NCBI RefSeq assembly: GCF_001406815.1
Contig: NZ_CVRR01000015.1
Coordinates: 1 to 37,732, forward strand
Length of the DNA: 37,732 nt
Source of the DNA: Roseburia faecis
GTDB taxonomy: Bacteria; Bacillota; Clostridia; Lachnospirales; Lachnospiraceae
Reading direction: 5' to 3'
Part shown: positions 20,900 through 28,395 of the stretch, piece by piece
Layout: every line of letters begins with the position of its first letter
How positions within the stretch are numbered: position 1 is the first letter of the stretch
Translations under genes and position numbers: made by a program
The notes under the pieces: generated by a model
What the model was told of the DNA's origin: nothing
Seen by the model: the letters and a program-made list of their open reading frames with translations, nothing else
Database searches by the model: none

Positions 20900-22152
20900 G
20901 TCAGGCAGGACAGTTTATCCGGTCAATGTTTTGGATCGGATGTATTGGATTTGGCGGAGGAAGCGCACTTATTCCAGTTATTGAAAAAGAGATTGCAGAT
21001 CGACAGGGAATAGACGAAAAACAGAATATTGACAAAGATGTGGTGGTTGCAAGTATTACACCGGGAGCACTTCCGGTAGAGATTGCAGCGTCTATCGGGC
21101 GCCGCAAATTTGGAATCAGGGGAATGATCGCAGGTGCTGTCATGATGGCATTGCCGGGAGCGTTGATGACGGTGGCTCTGGTAGCGGTGTTGTCTGTATT
21201 TCAGGAAAAAATCCTTTCTGTTGTAAATATGATTTCCATAGGAGTCTCTGTTTTTATTTTGTATCTGTTGTTTTCTTATATCAGAAAAATGTTAAAAGAC
21301 TGCGGGGAAGACGGAAAACACAGAAAGATGAAAGCGATTTTTTTAATGCTTGGGGTTTTTGTACTGTCTTTTTTTATTTCTTCGGTGCAGGTACTGATAC
21401 TGGCATTTTTCAGCATTTTTTTCACCAGAGGCAATTACAGCAAAAAGAATCTGATAATTCTTACCGGCATTATTAGCAGTTATCTGTTGACACATGTACA
21501 AGTGTTTTCGTTTGATCTGTCCGGATGGCATCCTGTGGTTGATATTGTGATGGGAATACTTGGATGTTATGGCATTTTCTGTAATATAGCAGATACCGGA
21601 TGGAAAAGAGAGAAGAATTGGGGTATAATTGCAAAGGATGTTGGAACATGGGTTGTATTTGCGGCAGTTTTCGTCGTTCCCGTCTGGTTTGTAAACCATG
21701 AGATCATGTGTTTTTCCGGCAGGGGAATTTTGTCTGCATGGATGTCCTTTGGCGGTGGTGATGCATATATGACCATAGCGGATGGAATTTTTGTGGGAGG
21801 AGGAATGATCACTTCCCAGCAATATTACAATCATATTGTTCCGGCGGTAAATGTATTGCCCGGATCTATTTTGTGTAAAACCCTGGCGGCAGCCGGATAT
21901 TATACAGGATGGAACCTGACACAGAACATAGGAGTTGGATTATTATTTTCTATAGCAGGTTTTGGATGCAGTATTGCCGCGTCATGCAGTATTTTTATGC
22001 TTGCATATCATCTGTATGATTATCTGATCACATTACAGGTATTTCGTATTATTCGAAAATGGATCAGACCAATCATCGGTGGTCTGTTAATGAAAATCAT
22101 GGTGATGCTTTGCTTGCAGAATATAGGTATGGTGATGACTTTTATGAAATAA
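20896..22152 (+). CDS. CHR-family (chromate/sulfate type) anion transporter, two-domain
   Basis: A 418-residue polytopic membrane protein made of two homologous CHR halves. Each has the FGGG signature (IGCIGFGGGSALIPVIEKE near the N-terminus; WMSFGGGDAYMTIADG in the second half) and a PG element (ITPGALPVEIAASIG; NVLPGSILCKTLAAAGY), although the usual PGP is PGA or PGS here. Hydrophobic segments alternate over the full length. The GTG at 20896 is preferred because it overlaps the cysC stop as GTGA and gives a family-like short N-terminus; an ATG at 20845 inside cysC is the alternative. Chromate is a sulfate analogue, so with cysC and a sulfotransferase this may move sulfate. That substrate is inference. 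Confidence 0.82.
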   Translation: MSQAGQFIRSMFWIGCIGFGGGSALIPVIEKEIADRQGIDEKQNIDKDVVVASITPGALPVEIAASIGRRKFGIRGMIAGAVMMALPGALMTVALVAVLSVFQEKILSVVNMISIGVSVFILYLLFSYIRKMLKDCGEDGKHRKMKAIFLMLGVFVLSFFISSVQVLILAFFSIFFTRGNYSKKNLIILTGIISSYLLTHVQVFSFDLSGWHPVVDIVMGILGCYGIFCNIADTGWKREKNWGIIAKDVGTWVVFAAVFVVPVWFVNHEIMCFSGRGILSAWMSFGGGDAYMTIADGIFVGGGMITSQQYYNHIVPAVNVLPGSILCKTLAAAGYYTGWNLTQNIGVGLLFSIAGFGCSIAASCSIFMLAYHLYDYLITLQVFRIIRKWIRPIIGGLLMKIMVMLCLQNIGMVMTFMK

Positions 22153-22176
22153 ATGTACAAACAGGAGATATAGAAA

Positions 22177-24018
22177 TTGAGATTTACAAAAGCAAAAATT
22201 GTAGCAGCAGGAATGATACTGGCGGGAATCTGTATGATTGCACCACAGCAGCTGAGGGCAGAGGTACCCAAAACACAGATGGATGGTGTGATGGGACAAA
22301 GCATCAAAGAAGAGATGGATGATACACAGATTTCAGACGTGGATACGCAGAGGGACGGATTGTTGTCCACATATGCCATTCCACGGCTGCTGGGGGCATC
22401 TAAGGCATCTTCCGGATATACACAGGATTTTCTGGATGGTTCTTTTACTTCGAAAGTGGATTATACAAGTGTTACCTATTATCACAAATCGGACTATGAA
22501 GATGCGCAGCTTTTGAACGGAATAGATGTCTCCTGGTGGCAGGCAAAAAATAAAAAAACAACAGCACTTAACTGGGAAAAAATACATGATGCAGGGATAG
22601 ATTTTGCATTTGTGCGTGTAGCGTCAAGGGACACTTCCGATGGAAGTATTTATGAAGATACGGCTGCGAATTCCCATATTCAGGCGGCACTTGAAAACGA
22701 CATCAATGTCGGTCTGTACATATTTTCACAGGCACTGACAGAAAAAGAGGCAAAACAGGAAGCAGAATATGTGCTGGATCTGGCAGATAAATACGGCTGG
22801 GATGTGACCCTTCCGATTGTTATAGACAGGGAAAAAGGAAGTCACAACCGCCTGACAGGGGGAAAACTCTCCAAAGCAAAAGAGACAGCGGTCTGCCAGT
22901 CATTTGCAGATACGATTTCCGATGCGGGATATCAGCCGGTTGTTTATGCTTCATATGCATGGATCAAATCCTATATTGATACAGATTCTCTGGAGGATTG
23001 CGGCATCTGGATTGCGCGGTACAATAATACGACAACGAGCAATGCAAAAAGCGGGGAACCTTATGCAGACACAGCATATGACTATGAATTCTGGCAGTAT
23101 TCATCCGTTGCAAAAGTGAGTGGATATACGGGAAATCTGGACGTAAATTTCTGGTACAAGGACACCAGTGCAAAAACCGGAGGATTGAAAGCAACTGTGG
23201 GGAATGCATTTGACCCGGTAAAACTAAGCTGGGGCAAAGCTGCCGATGATGTAACCGGATACCGCGTGTACCGGTATGACGAAAAACAGAAAAAATATGT
23301 TTATATGAAGCAGACGAGTGGAAAAAGCTTTACGGATACCGATGTGACAAGCGGAAAGACTTATCAGTACAGGGTGCGCTGCTTTTGGACCATCGGTGGG
23401 ACAAATTATTATGGAAATTATTCTTCGGTGGTATCGGCCACCGTTCCGCCGGCAAAAGTGTCCGATGTAAAAACACAAAAGCGCAGCAGTACATATGTGA
23501 CACTTGGATGGAGCAAAATATCAGGTTCCAGCGGATACCGGGTTTATAAATATAACACAGCAGAAAAGAAATACGAAAGTGTGGCAACGATTGCAGGCGG
23601 AGCAGAAGTTTCTTATAAAGTTACAGGATTGAGCGGAGCTACAACGTACAAATTTAAAGTGAAATCTTATAAAAAAGCAGAAGGGGAAACCGTCTGGGGA
23701 GAAGCTTCTGACGCACATGAAGAGTGCACAAATCCGCTGAAGGTAAAAAATCTCCGGCTGCAGACAAAATCTTGTGCAGTCACATTAAAATGGGATAAAA
23801 CCAGCAATGTAACCGGATATCAGATTTACCGTTATAACAGTAAAACGAAAAAGTATGATAAAATTGCTACTATTAAAAATAACAAAACATTTTCCTATAA
23901 GGATTCCAAATTGAAAAAGGGGACTGCCAGCCAGTATAAAGTCCGTGCATATAAATCTTATAATGGGAAAACGTATGTGGGTACCTGTTCGGATGTTACA
24001 AAAATAAAAGTGAAATAG
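22177..24018 (+). CDS. secreted GH25 muramidase with three FN3-like repeats
   Basis: A 613-residue exported protein. The signal peptide is residues ~1-28 (hydrophobic core to APQQLRA). A ~80-residue linker follows, then a GH25 lysozyme domain from NGIDVSWWQ (~112) through LPIVIDREKG (catalytic DxE) to about residue 325. Three fibronectin-III-like repeats follow (~330-425, 426-520, 523-613), each with a GYxxYRY/GYRVYKY core and a basic C-terminus. The start is a TTG at 22177, with AGGAG 9 bases upstream. It lies 24 bases after the CHR gene and ends at a terminator. It cleaves peptidoglycan between MurNAc and GlcNAc. Its presence in a sulfation operon suggests a cell-surface role. Confidence 0.9.
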   Translation: MRFTKAKIVAAGMILAGICMIAPQQLRAEVPKTQMDGVMGQSIKEEMDDTQISDVDTQRDGLLSTYAIPRLLGASKASSGYTQDFLDGSFTSKVDYTSVTYYHKSDYEDAQLLNGIDVSWWQAKNKKTTALNWEKIHDAGIDFAFVRVASRDTSDGSIYEDTAANSHIQAALENDINVGLYIFSQALTEKEAKQEAEYVLDLADKYGWDVTLPIVIDREKGSHNRLTGGKLSKAKETAVCQSFADTISDAGYQPVVYASYAWIKSYIDTDSLEDCGIWIARYNNTTTSNAKSGEPYADTAYDYEFWQYSSVAKVSGYTGNLDVNFWYKDTSAKTGGLKATVGNAFDPVKLSWGKAADDVTGYRVYRYDEKQKKYVYMKQTSGKSFTDTDVTSGKTYQYRVRCFWTIGGTNYYGNYSSVVSATVPPAKVSDVKTQKRSSTYVTLGWSKISGSSGYRVYKYNTAEKKYESVATIAGGAEVSYKVTGLSGATTYKFKVKSYKKAEGETVWGEASDAHEECTNPLKVKNLRLQTKSCAVTLKWDKTSNVTGYQIYRYNSKTKKYDKIATIKNNKTFSYKDSKLKKGTASQYKVRAYKSYNGKTYVGTCSDVTKIKVK

Positions 24019-24126
24019 GTAATGATTCATGGGGGATTCACACAAATAATTTCAGAATATTGAACAGAACACCATCGAATGCATTTCCTAAGAAATCAAG
24101 ATTCTTTATATAAGAATTCCACACAA

Positions 24127-24163
24127 AAAGCCACGCAGTAAAATATTTTGGCTGCGTGGCTTT
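24127..24163. terminator. terminator of the sulfation/GH25 operon
   Basis: AAAGCCACGCAG (24127-24138) and CTGCGTGGCTTT (24152-24163) form a perfect 12-bp stem. A-runs upstream and T-runs downstream suit both directions, and it lies between two convergent genes. Confidence 0.8.
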
Positions 24164-24205
24164 ACATATTATTTGGTGCAGTCATCCTTGATTGTATTTT
24201 TATAC

Positions 24206-24853
24206 CTACGGTTTCTTTTGCTTTTTGGGGGCAAAATCCTTCATGCCAGGAATAGCACCTCCGGCTACAGCCCAGAAATACAGGCTTGCCACACTGCAAT
24301 ACGGACTTAATCTCCGCCGGTATTTTTCGAACAGTTTGCGGTCGATTTTTCTGTGGTGATAAACCATCCGCATGCCGCGTTGGATTGCCAGATCACCAAA
24401 ACTCAATACATTTGGACGCTGCATACAAAACAACAGAATCATTTCCGCGGTCCAGACACCAATTCCCTGTAAAGAAGATAATTCTTTTATGGCTTCTTCG
24501 TCCGATTTTTTCCAGATTCCGTCAATATCAAAAGTTCCGTCCTTTACTTTTTGGGCAAAATCGGTAATATACTCTGCCTTTTTGAAGGTAATTCCCAGTG
24601 ACTGTAAATTGGAAACTCCGGCACTCAGTATGGTATCTGCGTTAATGATACCATACTGATCCTTCATTCGTTTCCAGATGGTTGCCTGTGCTTTTGTTGA
24701 AATCTGCTGACCGATGATATGATGAATTACGGCTGAAAATAAATCGGTGTCAACTTCCCGTTCAATCATTCCGATTTTATCGATAATTTCTGCAAGGCGT
24801 TTATCTTTCTGTTTGAGGTATGTAATCTCTTTTTCTCCGTATGCAAAAAACAT
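24206..24853 (-). CDS. DNA-3-methyladenine glycosylase II (AlkA-like, HhH-GPD)
   Basis: A 215-residue base-excision repair glycosylase that removes alkylated purines. It has the helix-hairpin-helix LSSLQGIGVWTAEM (~126-138) and the catalytic Asp154 in SFGDLAIQRG, with the preceding LFSAVIHHIIGQQIS segment of the family. The start ATG at 24853 follows AAAGGATG; further upstream in-frame starts lack an SD. It ends in a Lys-rich tail (APKKQKKP). Monocistronic, converging on the GH25 operon. Confidence 0.9.
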   Translation of the reverse strand: MFFAYGEKEITYLKQKDKRLAEIIDKIGMIEREVDTDLFSAVIHHIIGQQISTKAQATIWKRMKDQYGIINADTILSAGVSNLQSLGITFKKAEYITDFAQKVKDGTFDIDGIWKKSDEEAIKELSSLQGIGVWTAEMILLFCMQRPNVLSFGDLAIQRGMRMVYHHRKIDRKLFEKYRRRLSPYCSVASLYFWAVAGGAIPGMKDFAPKKQKKP

Positions 24854-25033
24854 TTTTATCATCCTTTTTATAACTGTATTGTAATAATTTACCATATTAT
24901 TATATCACTTAACAGGACAATAAAATTATAAAAAGGAAAAATCATAATAGCCATTAAAATGATTTTATTTTATCTATAAAAACAATTATTTTGATGGTTA
25001 TTTCTTTATTTAGATAAAAAAAGGTGTTAAATT

Positions 25034-25340
25034 GTGTTATTGATTGAAATGCTCAATCATGATATGGATTATGTTGTGTCCCTAAAAATCCCCCCCGAAG
25101 AAATTGCAGATCCATCAGTCTTCCAAGGGAAATCAGCTTAAGTGGGAAAACAAAGGGGTGTGGTATAAAGCAGATTACACCGGATATGAAGGACTAAGTG
25201 AATATCTGATTTCGAATTTGTTGTGCAGGTCAACACTGCATGAGGCAGAATTTGTCCGGTATGAGCCGGAGCAGATGCGGTACAGGCAAAAAATTTATGA
25301 GGGTGTGAAAAGTGAAAATTTTTCTTTCTTGAGAATATGA
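25034..25340 (+). pseudogene. remnant of a HipA/CtkA-type kinase N-lobe with a short upstream ORF
   Basis: Two overlapping fragments. A 35-residue ORF (GTG 25034 to TAA 25141, containing MLNHDMDYVVSLKIPPEE) crosses a C7 tract. A second frame, open from about 25086 to 25340, encodes GNQLKWENKGVWYKADYTGY and LSEYLISNLL. The latter matches the N-lobe layout of HipA/CtkA-like kinases (SEY motif, later YEGVKSENF). It ends at a TGA, with the catalytic lobe missing. The C tract may mark a frameshift joining both. An intact HipA-like gene lies at 27371-28288. The surrounding 24854-25033 is AT-rich with no gene. Confidence 0.5.
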
Positions 25341-25411
25341 CCATCGGGAGCATTTAAACCAAAAATCAGAACGTGTACAGAAAAAAACACAGGCAGAAGG
25401 AGTATAATCAA

Positions 25412-25882
25412 ATGACTATTCGAAGAGCAAACGAAAACGACATCCCAAGACTGCTGGAACTGTTAGAGCAGGTGCTTCAGATCCATGCAGATATCCGGCC
25501 GGATATTTTTATCCCGGGAACCACAAAATACACAAACGAAGAACTTGCACAGATGATAAAGGATGATACCAAACCGATTTATGTTGCAGCAGATGAGAAT
25601 GACAACTGTCTCGGCTATGCATTCTGTCAGTTACGGGAGCAGCCATTTTCCAACAATATGGTGCCGTTTACCTCGCTTTTTATCGATGATCTGTGTGTCG
25701 ATGCAAGTACCAGAGGACAGCACATCGGAGAGAAGTTGTTTGTGCATGTAAAAGAGGAGGCAAAGCGTTTAGGCTGCTATGAAGTGACGCTTAATGTCTG
25801 GGCGGGAAATACCTCGGCGGAGAAATTTTATGAAAAGATGGGGCTGAAAACCAAGGAGCAGCAGATGGAGTATATTTTATGA
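25412..25882 (+). CDS. GNAT family N-acetyltransferase
   Basis: A 156-residue acetyltransferase of complete length. It has the acetyl-CoA-binding segment LCVDASTRGQHIGEKLF (R/QxxGxG/A-type loop, ~97-113) and the C-terminal NVWAGNTSAEKFYEKMGLK typical of GNATs. The start ATG at 25412 has AAGGAG 9 bases upstream. It ends in ATGA, overlapping a second, decayed GNAT. The substrate (amine, peptide or protein) is not readable. Confidence 0.88.
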   Translation: MTIRRANENDIPRLLELLEQVLQIHADIRPDIFIPGTTKYTNEELAQMIKDDTKPIYVAADENDNCLGYAFCQLREQPFSNNMVPFTSLFIDDLCVDASTRGQHIGEKLFVHVKEEAKRLGCYEVTLNVWAGNTSAEKFYEKMGLKTKEQQMEYIL

Positions 25883-26030
25883 TAAATATCCGAAGTGCAA
25901 AACAAATGGATCTTGCCCGGATTGAAACGATATACAACCACATTCATGATGAGGAAGTTGGCATTGTATCGTGTTTAACGGGATTCCGGATGTACAGCTT
26001 GTGTGTCTTGAAAAATACCGGCTAATCTAA
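25879..26030 (+). pseudogene. GNAT acetyltransferase with internal deletion
   Basis: An ATG overlapping the previous stop (ATGA) begins MINIRSAKQMDLARIETIYN, an ordinary GNAT N-terminus. After about 28 residues the frame changes, and a second frame reads CIVFNGIPDVQLVCLEKYR to a TAA at 26028-26030, resembling a GNAT C-terminus. The middle ~100 residues, with the acetyl-CoA site, are absent. This looks like an internal deletion that also shifted the frame. The stop lies within the following terminator stem. Confidence 0.6.
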
Positions 26031-26054
26031 AATACAACTTTAGATTAGCCGGTA
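26016..26054 (+). terminator. 16-bp terminator hairpin
   Basis: TACCGGCTAATCTAAA (26016-26031) pairs perfectly with TTTAGATTAGCCGGTA (26039-26054) around ATACAAC, followed by TATTTTTATT. The 3' arm is repeated at 26102-26115 in the leader of the next gene. Confidence 0.85.
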
Positions 26055-26062
26055 TATTTTTA

Positions 26063-26091
26063 TTGATTTTGTATATATTAACGACTATAAT
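26063..26091 (+). promoter_or_regulatory. promoter of the ATPase-kinase pair
   Basis: TTGATT (26063-26068) and TATAAT (26086-26091) with 17-base spacing. The predicted start of transcription (~26098) falls at the repeated TTTAGATTAGCCGG. Confidence 0.75.
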
Positions 26092-26101
26092 AAAATCAGA
26101 G

Positions 26102-26115
26102 TTTAGATTAGCCGG
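26102..26115 (+). repeat. direct repeat of the terminator 3' arm, next to the SD
   Basis: TTTAGATTAGCCGG is identical to 26039-26052, and its reverse complement is at 26018-26031. This copy runs straight into the AGG of the ribosome binding site of the downstream ATPase gene. Confidence 0.85.
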
Positions 26116-26124
26116 AGGTTTGTT

Positions 26125-27357
26125 ATGCCATATATACAAAGAGCGATAACGCCAATATTGAAACAAAGAGTGTCTACCAGCAAGTGCATGTTACTGGTAG
26201 GAGCCAGACAGGTCGGGAAATCAACACTTATAAAGCATGAATTCCAGGATTTTAACCGGGCAAATTTTGATGACAGACTGACAAGAATGCAGGCGAAGGA
26301 AGAACCTAAATTGTTTTTTTTAAACAATCCACAGCCGCTTTTTATAGATGAGGTTCAAAAAGAAAGCAGTATTCTGGAAGATATCAAGCAGATTGCCGAT
26401 GAATCGGATGAGCGAGGGATGTTTATTCTTTCCGGTTCTCAGAAACTTGAACTTATGAAAGGCATGAGTGAATCGTTGGCAGGAAGAGTGTCAATCTCAG
26501 AGCTTACCGGATTATCCATGCGGGAGATTTATGGTGTAAAATTTAACCGGCATTTTATCCCAACCGATGCATATATCAAAGAACGTGAAAAAGAGATTGT
26601 AAAATATGACAATATATGGGAAATTATCCACAAAGGATCTTATCCCGAGCTTTATGATATAGACAGGGACTGGCAAGAATATTATTCTTCTTACGTTGCA
26701 ACTTATCTGGAGAGGGATATCAATGAACTGGTGGCGGCAGATGGTATTACATTTACCAAATTTCTGACGGCAGTTGCTGCAAGAACAGGTGAACTTCTCA
26801 ATTATTCCAACATAGCAGGAGACGTCGGGGTAAGTGAGCCGACAATTAAGAACTGGATATCTATTTTGGAAAGAACCGGAATTGTATATCTGCTCCAGCC
26901 GTATAGTGCGAGCGCACTTAAAAGGGCAATAAAGACACCAAAACTTTATTTCCGGGATACCGGACTGGCATGTTATCTTACCAGATGGCTTACTGCCGAA
27001 ACATTGAAATGTTCAGCGGTTGCAGGGAATATGTTTGAGACATTTGTAGTGTCTGAAATTTTAAAATCCTATTCCAACGAGGGCAAAGATTACAGATTTA
27101 ACATTTTTTATTACAGAGGGAAAGACAGAAATGCTTCTGGTGAAAACGAAATTGATCTTGTGATAGAGGAGGATGGAGTCTTATATCCGGTCGAGATTAA
27201 AATGTCCGGCAATCCCAGGGCAGATATGGGAGCAACGAATCAGGTACTGGATAAGGTAAGTGATAAAAAAAGAGGTCTCGGAGTTATTTTATGTCTGATT
27301 GATAAAAAGACATATTTAAGAGAAAATCTTGTTGCATTACCGATCGAATTTATATAA
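26125..27357 (+). CDS. AAA_14/DUF4143 family ATPase
   Basis: A 410-residue protein with the typical order of the family: an N-terminal P-loop ATPase (Walker A GARQVGKST at 26-34; Walker B PLFIDEVQK; ILSGSQ sensor segment) and a C-terminal DUF4143 domain (roughly 200-390). The latter ends in the nuclease-like core ENEIDLVIEEDGVLYPVEIK, a D-x(n)-ExK arrangement. The start ATG has CCGGAGG 7 bases upstream. It has its own promoter and lies 13 bases ahead of a HipA-like kinase gene. The family is abundant in gut anaerobes and poorly characterised; roles in mobile-element biology or defence are speculation. Confidence 0.88.
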   Translation: MPYIQRAITPILKQRVSTSKCMLLVGARQVGKSTLIKHEFQDFNRANFDDRLTRMQAKEEPKLFFLNNPQPLFIDEVQKESSILEDIKQIADESDERGMFILSGSQKLELMKGMSESLAGRVSISELTGLSMREIYGVKFNRHFIPTDAYIKEREKEIVKYDNIWEIIHKGSYPELYDIDRDWQEYYSSYVATYLERDINELVAADGITFTKFLTAVAARTGELLNYSNIAGDVGVSEPTIKNWISILERTGIVYLLQPYSASALKRAIKTPKLYFRDTGLACYLTRWLTAETLKCSAVAGNMFETFVVSEILKSYSNEGKDYRFNIFYYRGKDRNASGENEIDLVIEEDGVLYPVEIKMSGNPRADMGATNQVLDKVSDKKRGLGVILCLIDKKTYLRENLVALPIEFI

Positions 27358-27370
27358 AAGGGGTGATCCC

Positions 27371-28288
27371 ATGATGCTAATGTGTAAAAACACACCTGTT
27401 TACGACATAGAGAAAGAAAAAACATTAAATTATAATCTTCTTCCGGGGCTGATGCAGCAAAAAGGTGCAGACAATCACACCTTCACAAAATGGATGAAAT
27501 ACCGCTATTCCTCAGGTACCAACACGATAGCACGGAAATTAAAGGGCATCACATTCGGACAGGGAGCGCGTATGCGCATTAACCGTGAGACTAGAGCGTT
27601 GAGTTTCAGCGACTGTTACTGGACAAAAGCTGAGGATGATTCGATATGTTTTGAGGAGATCAGTCCGTATTACAAACCATTCTGGGACGGAAACGAAGAA
27701 TTTACGGGACAGGCGGCACCGACACTCTACGTGGGTGGTGCACTGTCAAAGGAATGGAAACAGGACGGAAAGCTCTACAAATATGGGGATATTTCTGTGG
27801 AACTGCAATGTATTAAGCTTTGCAGGGAATGCGGAATTTCTGTAGAAAGAGCAGATGAGACAGACGGAGGAATCGCAATTTCTAATATAACTTCCCCAAA
27901 GGTGATGCTTGAGCAGGCAGATCAGTCGGGAAGAATTGATCCGGATGATTTTGATGAGCAGACGATTATAGATCTGTTTGGAAAAGCCGGAGCGCAAATG
28001 CTTATTATAGATGCGATAATCGGAAATGGAGACCGGCATGCAGGTAATTTTGGCTGGATTAGAAATACGGATACCGGAGAGTATGTGGGCATGGCGCCGT
28101 TGTATGACTTTGATCATGCATTAGACAGCACGTTAGAGTCTGACCGGCTTTTAACAGATGCGGTTAAATTTTGTATGCCGTATGAGGATGAGATGGTGCG
28201 CATTGCGGGTATAGCCCAGGGATCGGAAAACGAAGTATTTAAGAAACGGGCACAGAGCATTATGAAGTTGCTTGATGCCGGAAAATGA
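27371..28288 (+). CDS. HipA/CtkA-like Ser/Thr kinase
   Basis: A 305-residue protein with the catalytic lobe of HipA-type kinases: IGNGDRHAGNFG (Asp221 as catalytic base, Asn as metal ligand) and APLYDFDHAL (metal-binding Asp246). The N-terminal third (FGQGARMRINRETRAL, LSFSDCYW) is divergent. The start ATG at 27371 follows AAGGGGTGAT. It lies 13 bases after the DUF4143 ATPase and is probably co-transcribed. No HipB-like HTH antitoxin gene is adjacent, so a classical HipBA toxin-antitoxin role is not supported. The catalytic lobe is intact, unlike the remnant at 25034-25340. Confidence 0.78.
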   Translation: MMLMCKNTPVYDIEKEKTLNYNLLPGLMQQKGADNHTFTKWMKYRYSSGTNTIARKLKGITFGQGARMRINRETRALSFSDCYWTKAEDDSICFEEISPYYKPFWDGNEEFTGQAAPTLYVGGALSKEWKQDGKLYKYGDISVELQCIKLCRECGISVERADETDGGIAISNITSPKVMLEQADQSGRIDPDDFDEQTIIDLFGKAGAQMLIIDAIIGNGDRHAGNFGWIRNTDTGEYVGMAPLYDFDHALDSTLESDRLLTDAVKFCMPYEDEMVRIAGIAQGSENEVFKKRAQSIMKLLDAGK

Positions 28289-28343
28289 GGTAGTGATGTA
28301 CCTGAATTCGGAAATATTTTCTATGAAGCAAAAATCAGAAAAC

Positions 28344-28367
28344 AATTGGTGCCTGACACAATAAACA
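28344..28367 (+). repeat. dispersed near-palindromic repeat, copy 1
   Basis: AATTGGTGCCTGACACAATA plus AACA, identical over 24 bases to copy 3 (34511-34534). It lies between the HipA-like gene and the convergent C39 peptidase gene. Confidence 0.85.
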
Positions 28368-28395
28368 ACGGGCGAGACAGGCATAGAACAAAGAA

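Noticed and set aside
22177-24018. GH25 gene as a prophage endolysin
   Set aside because: It has a signal peptide and FN3-like repeats, is in an operon with sulfate genes, and no holin or other phage genes are nearby.
27371-28288. Classical HipBA toxin-antitoxin pair
   Set aside because: The preceding gene is a DUF4143-type ATPase, not a HipB-like HTH protein.
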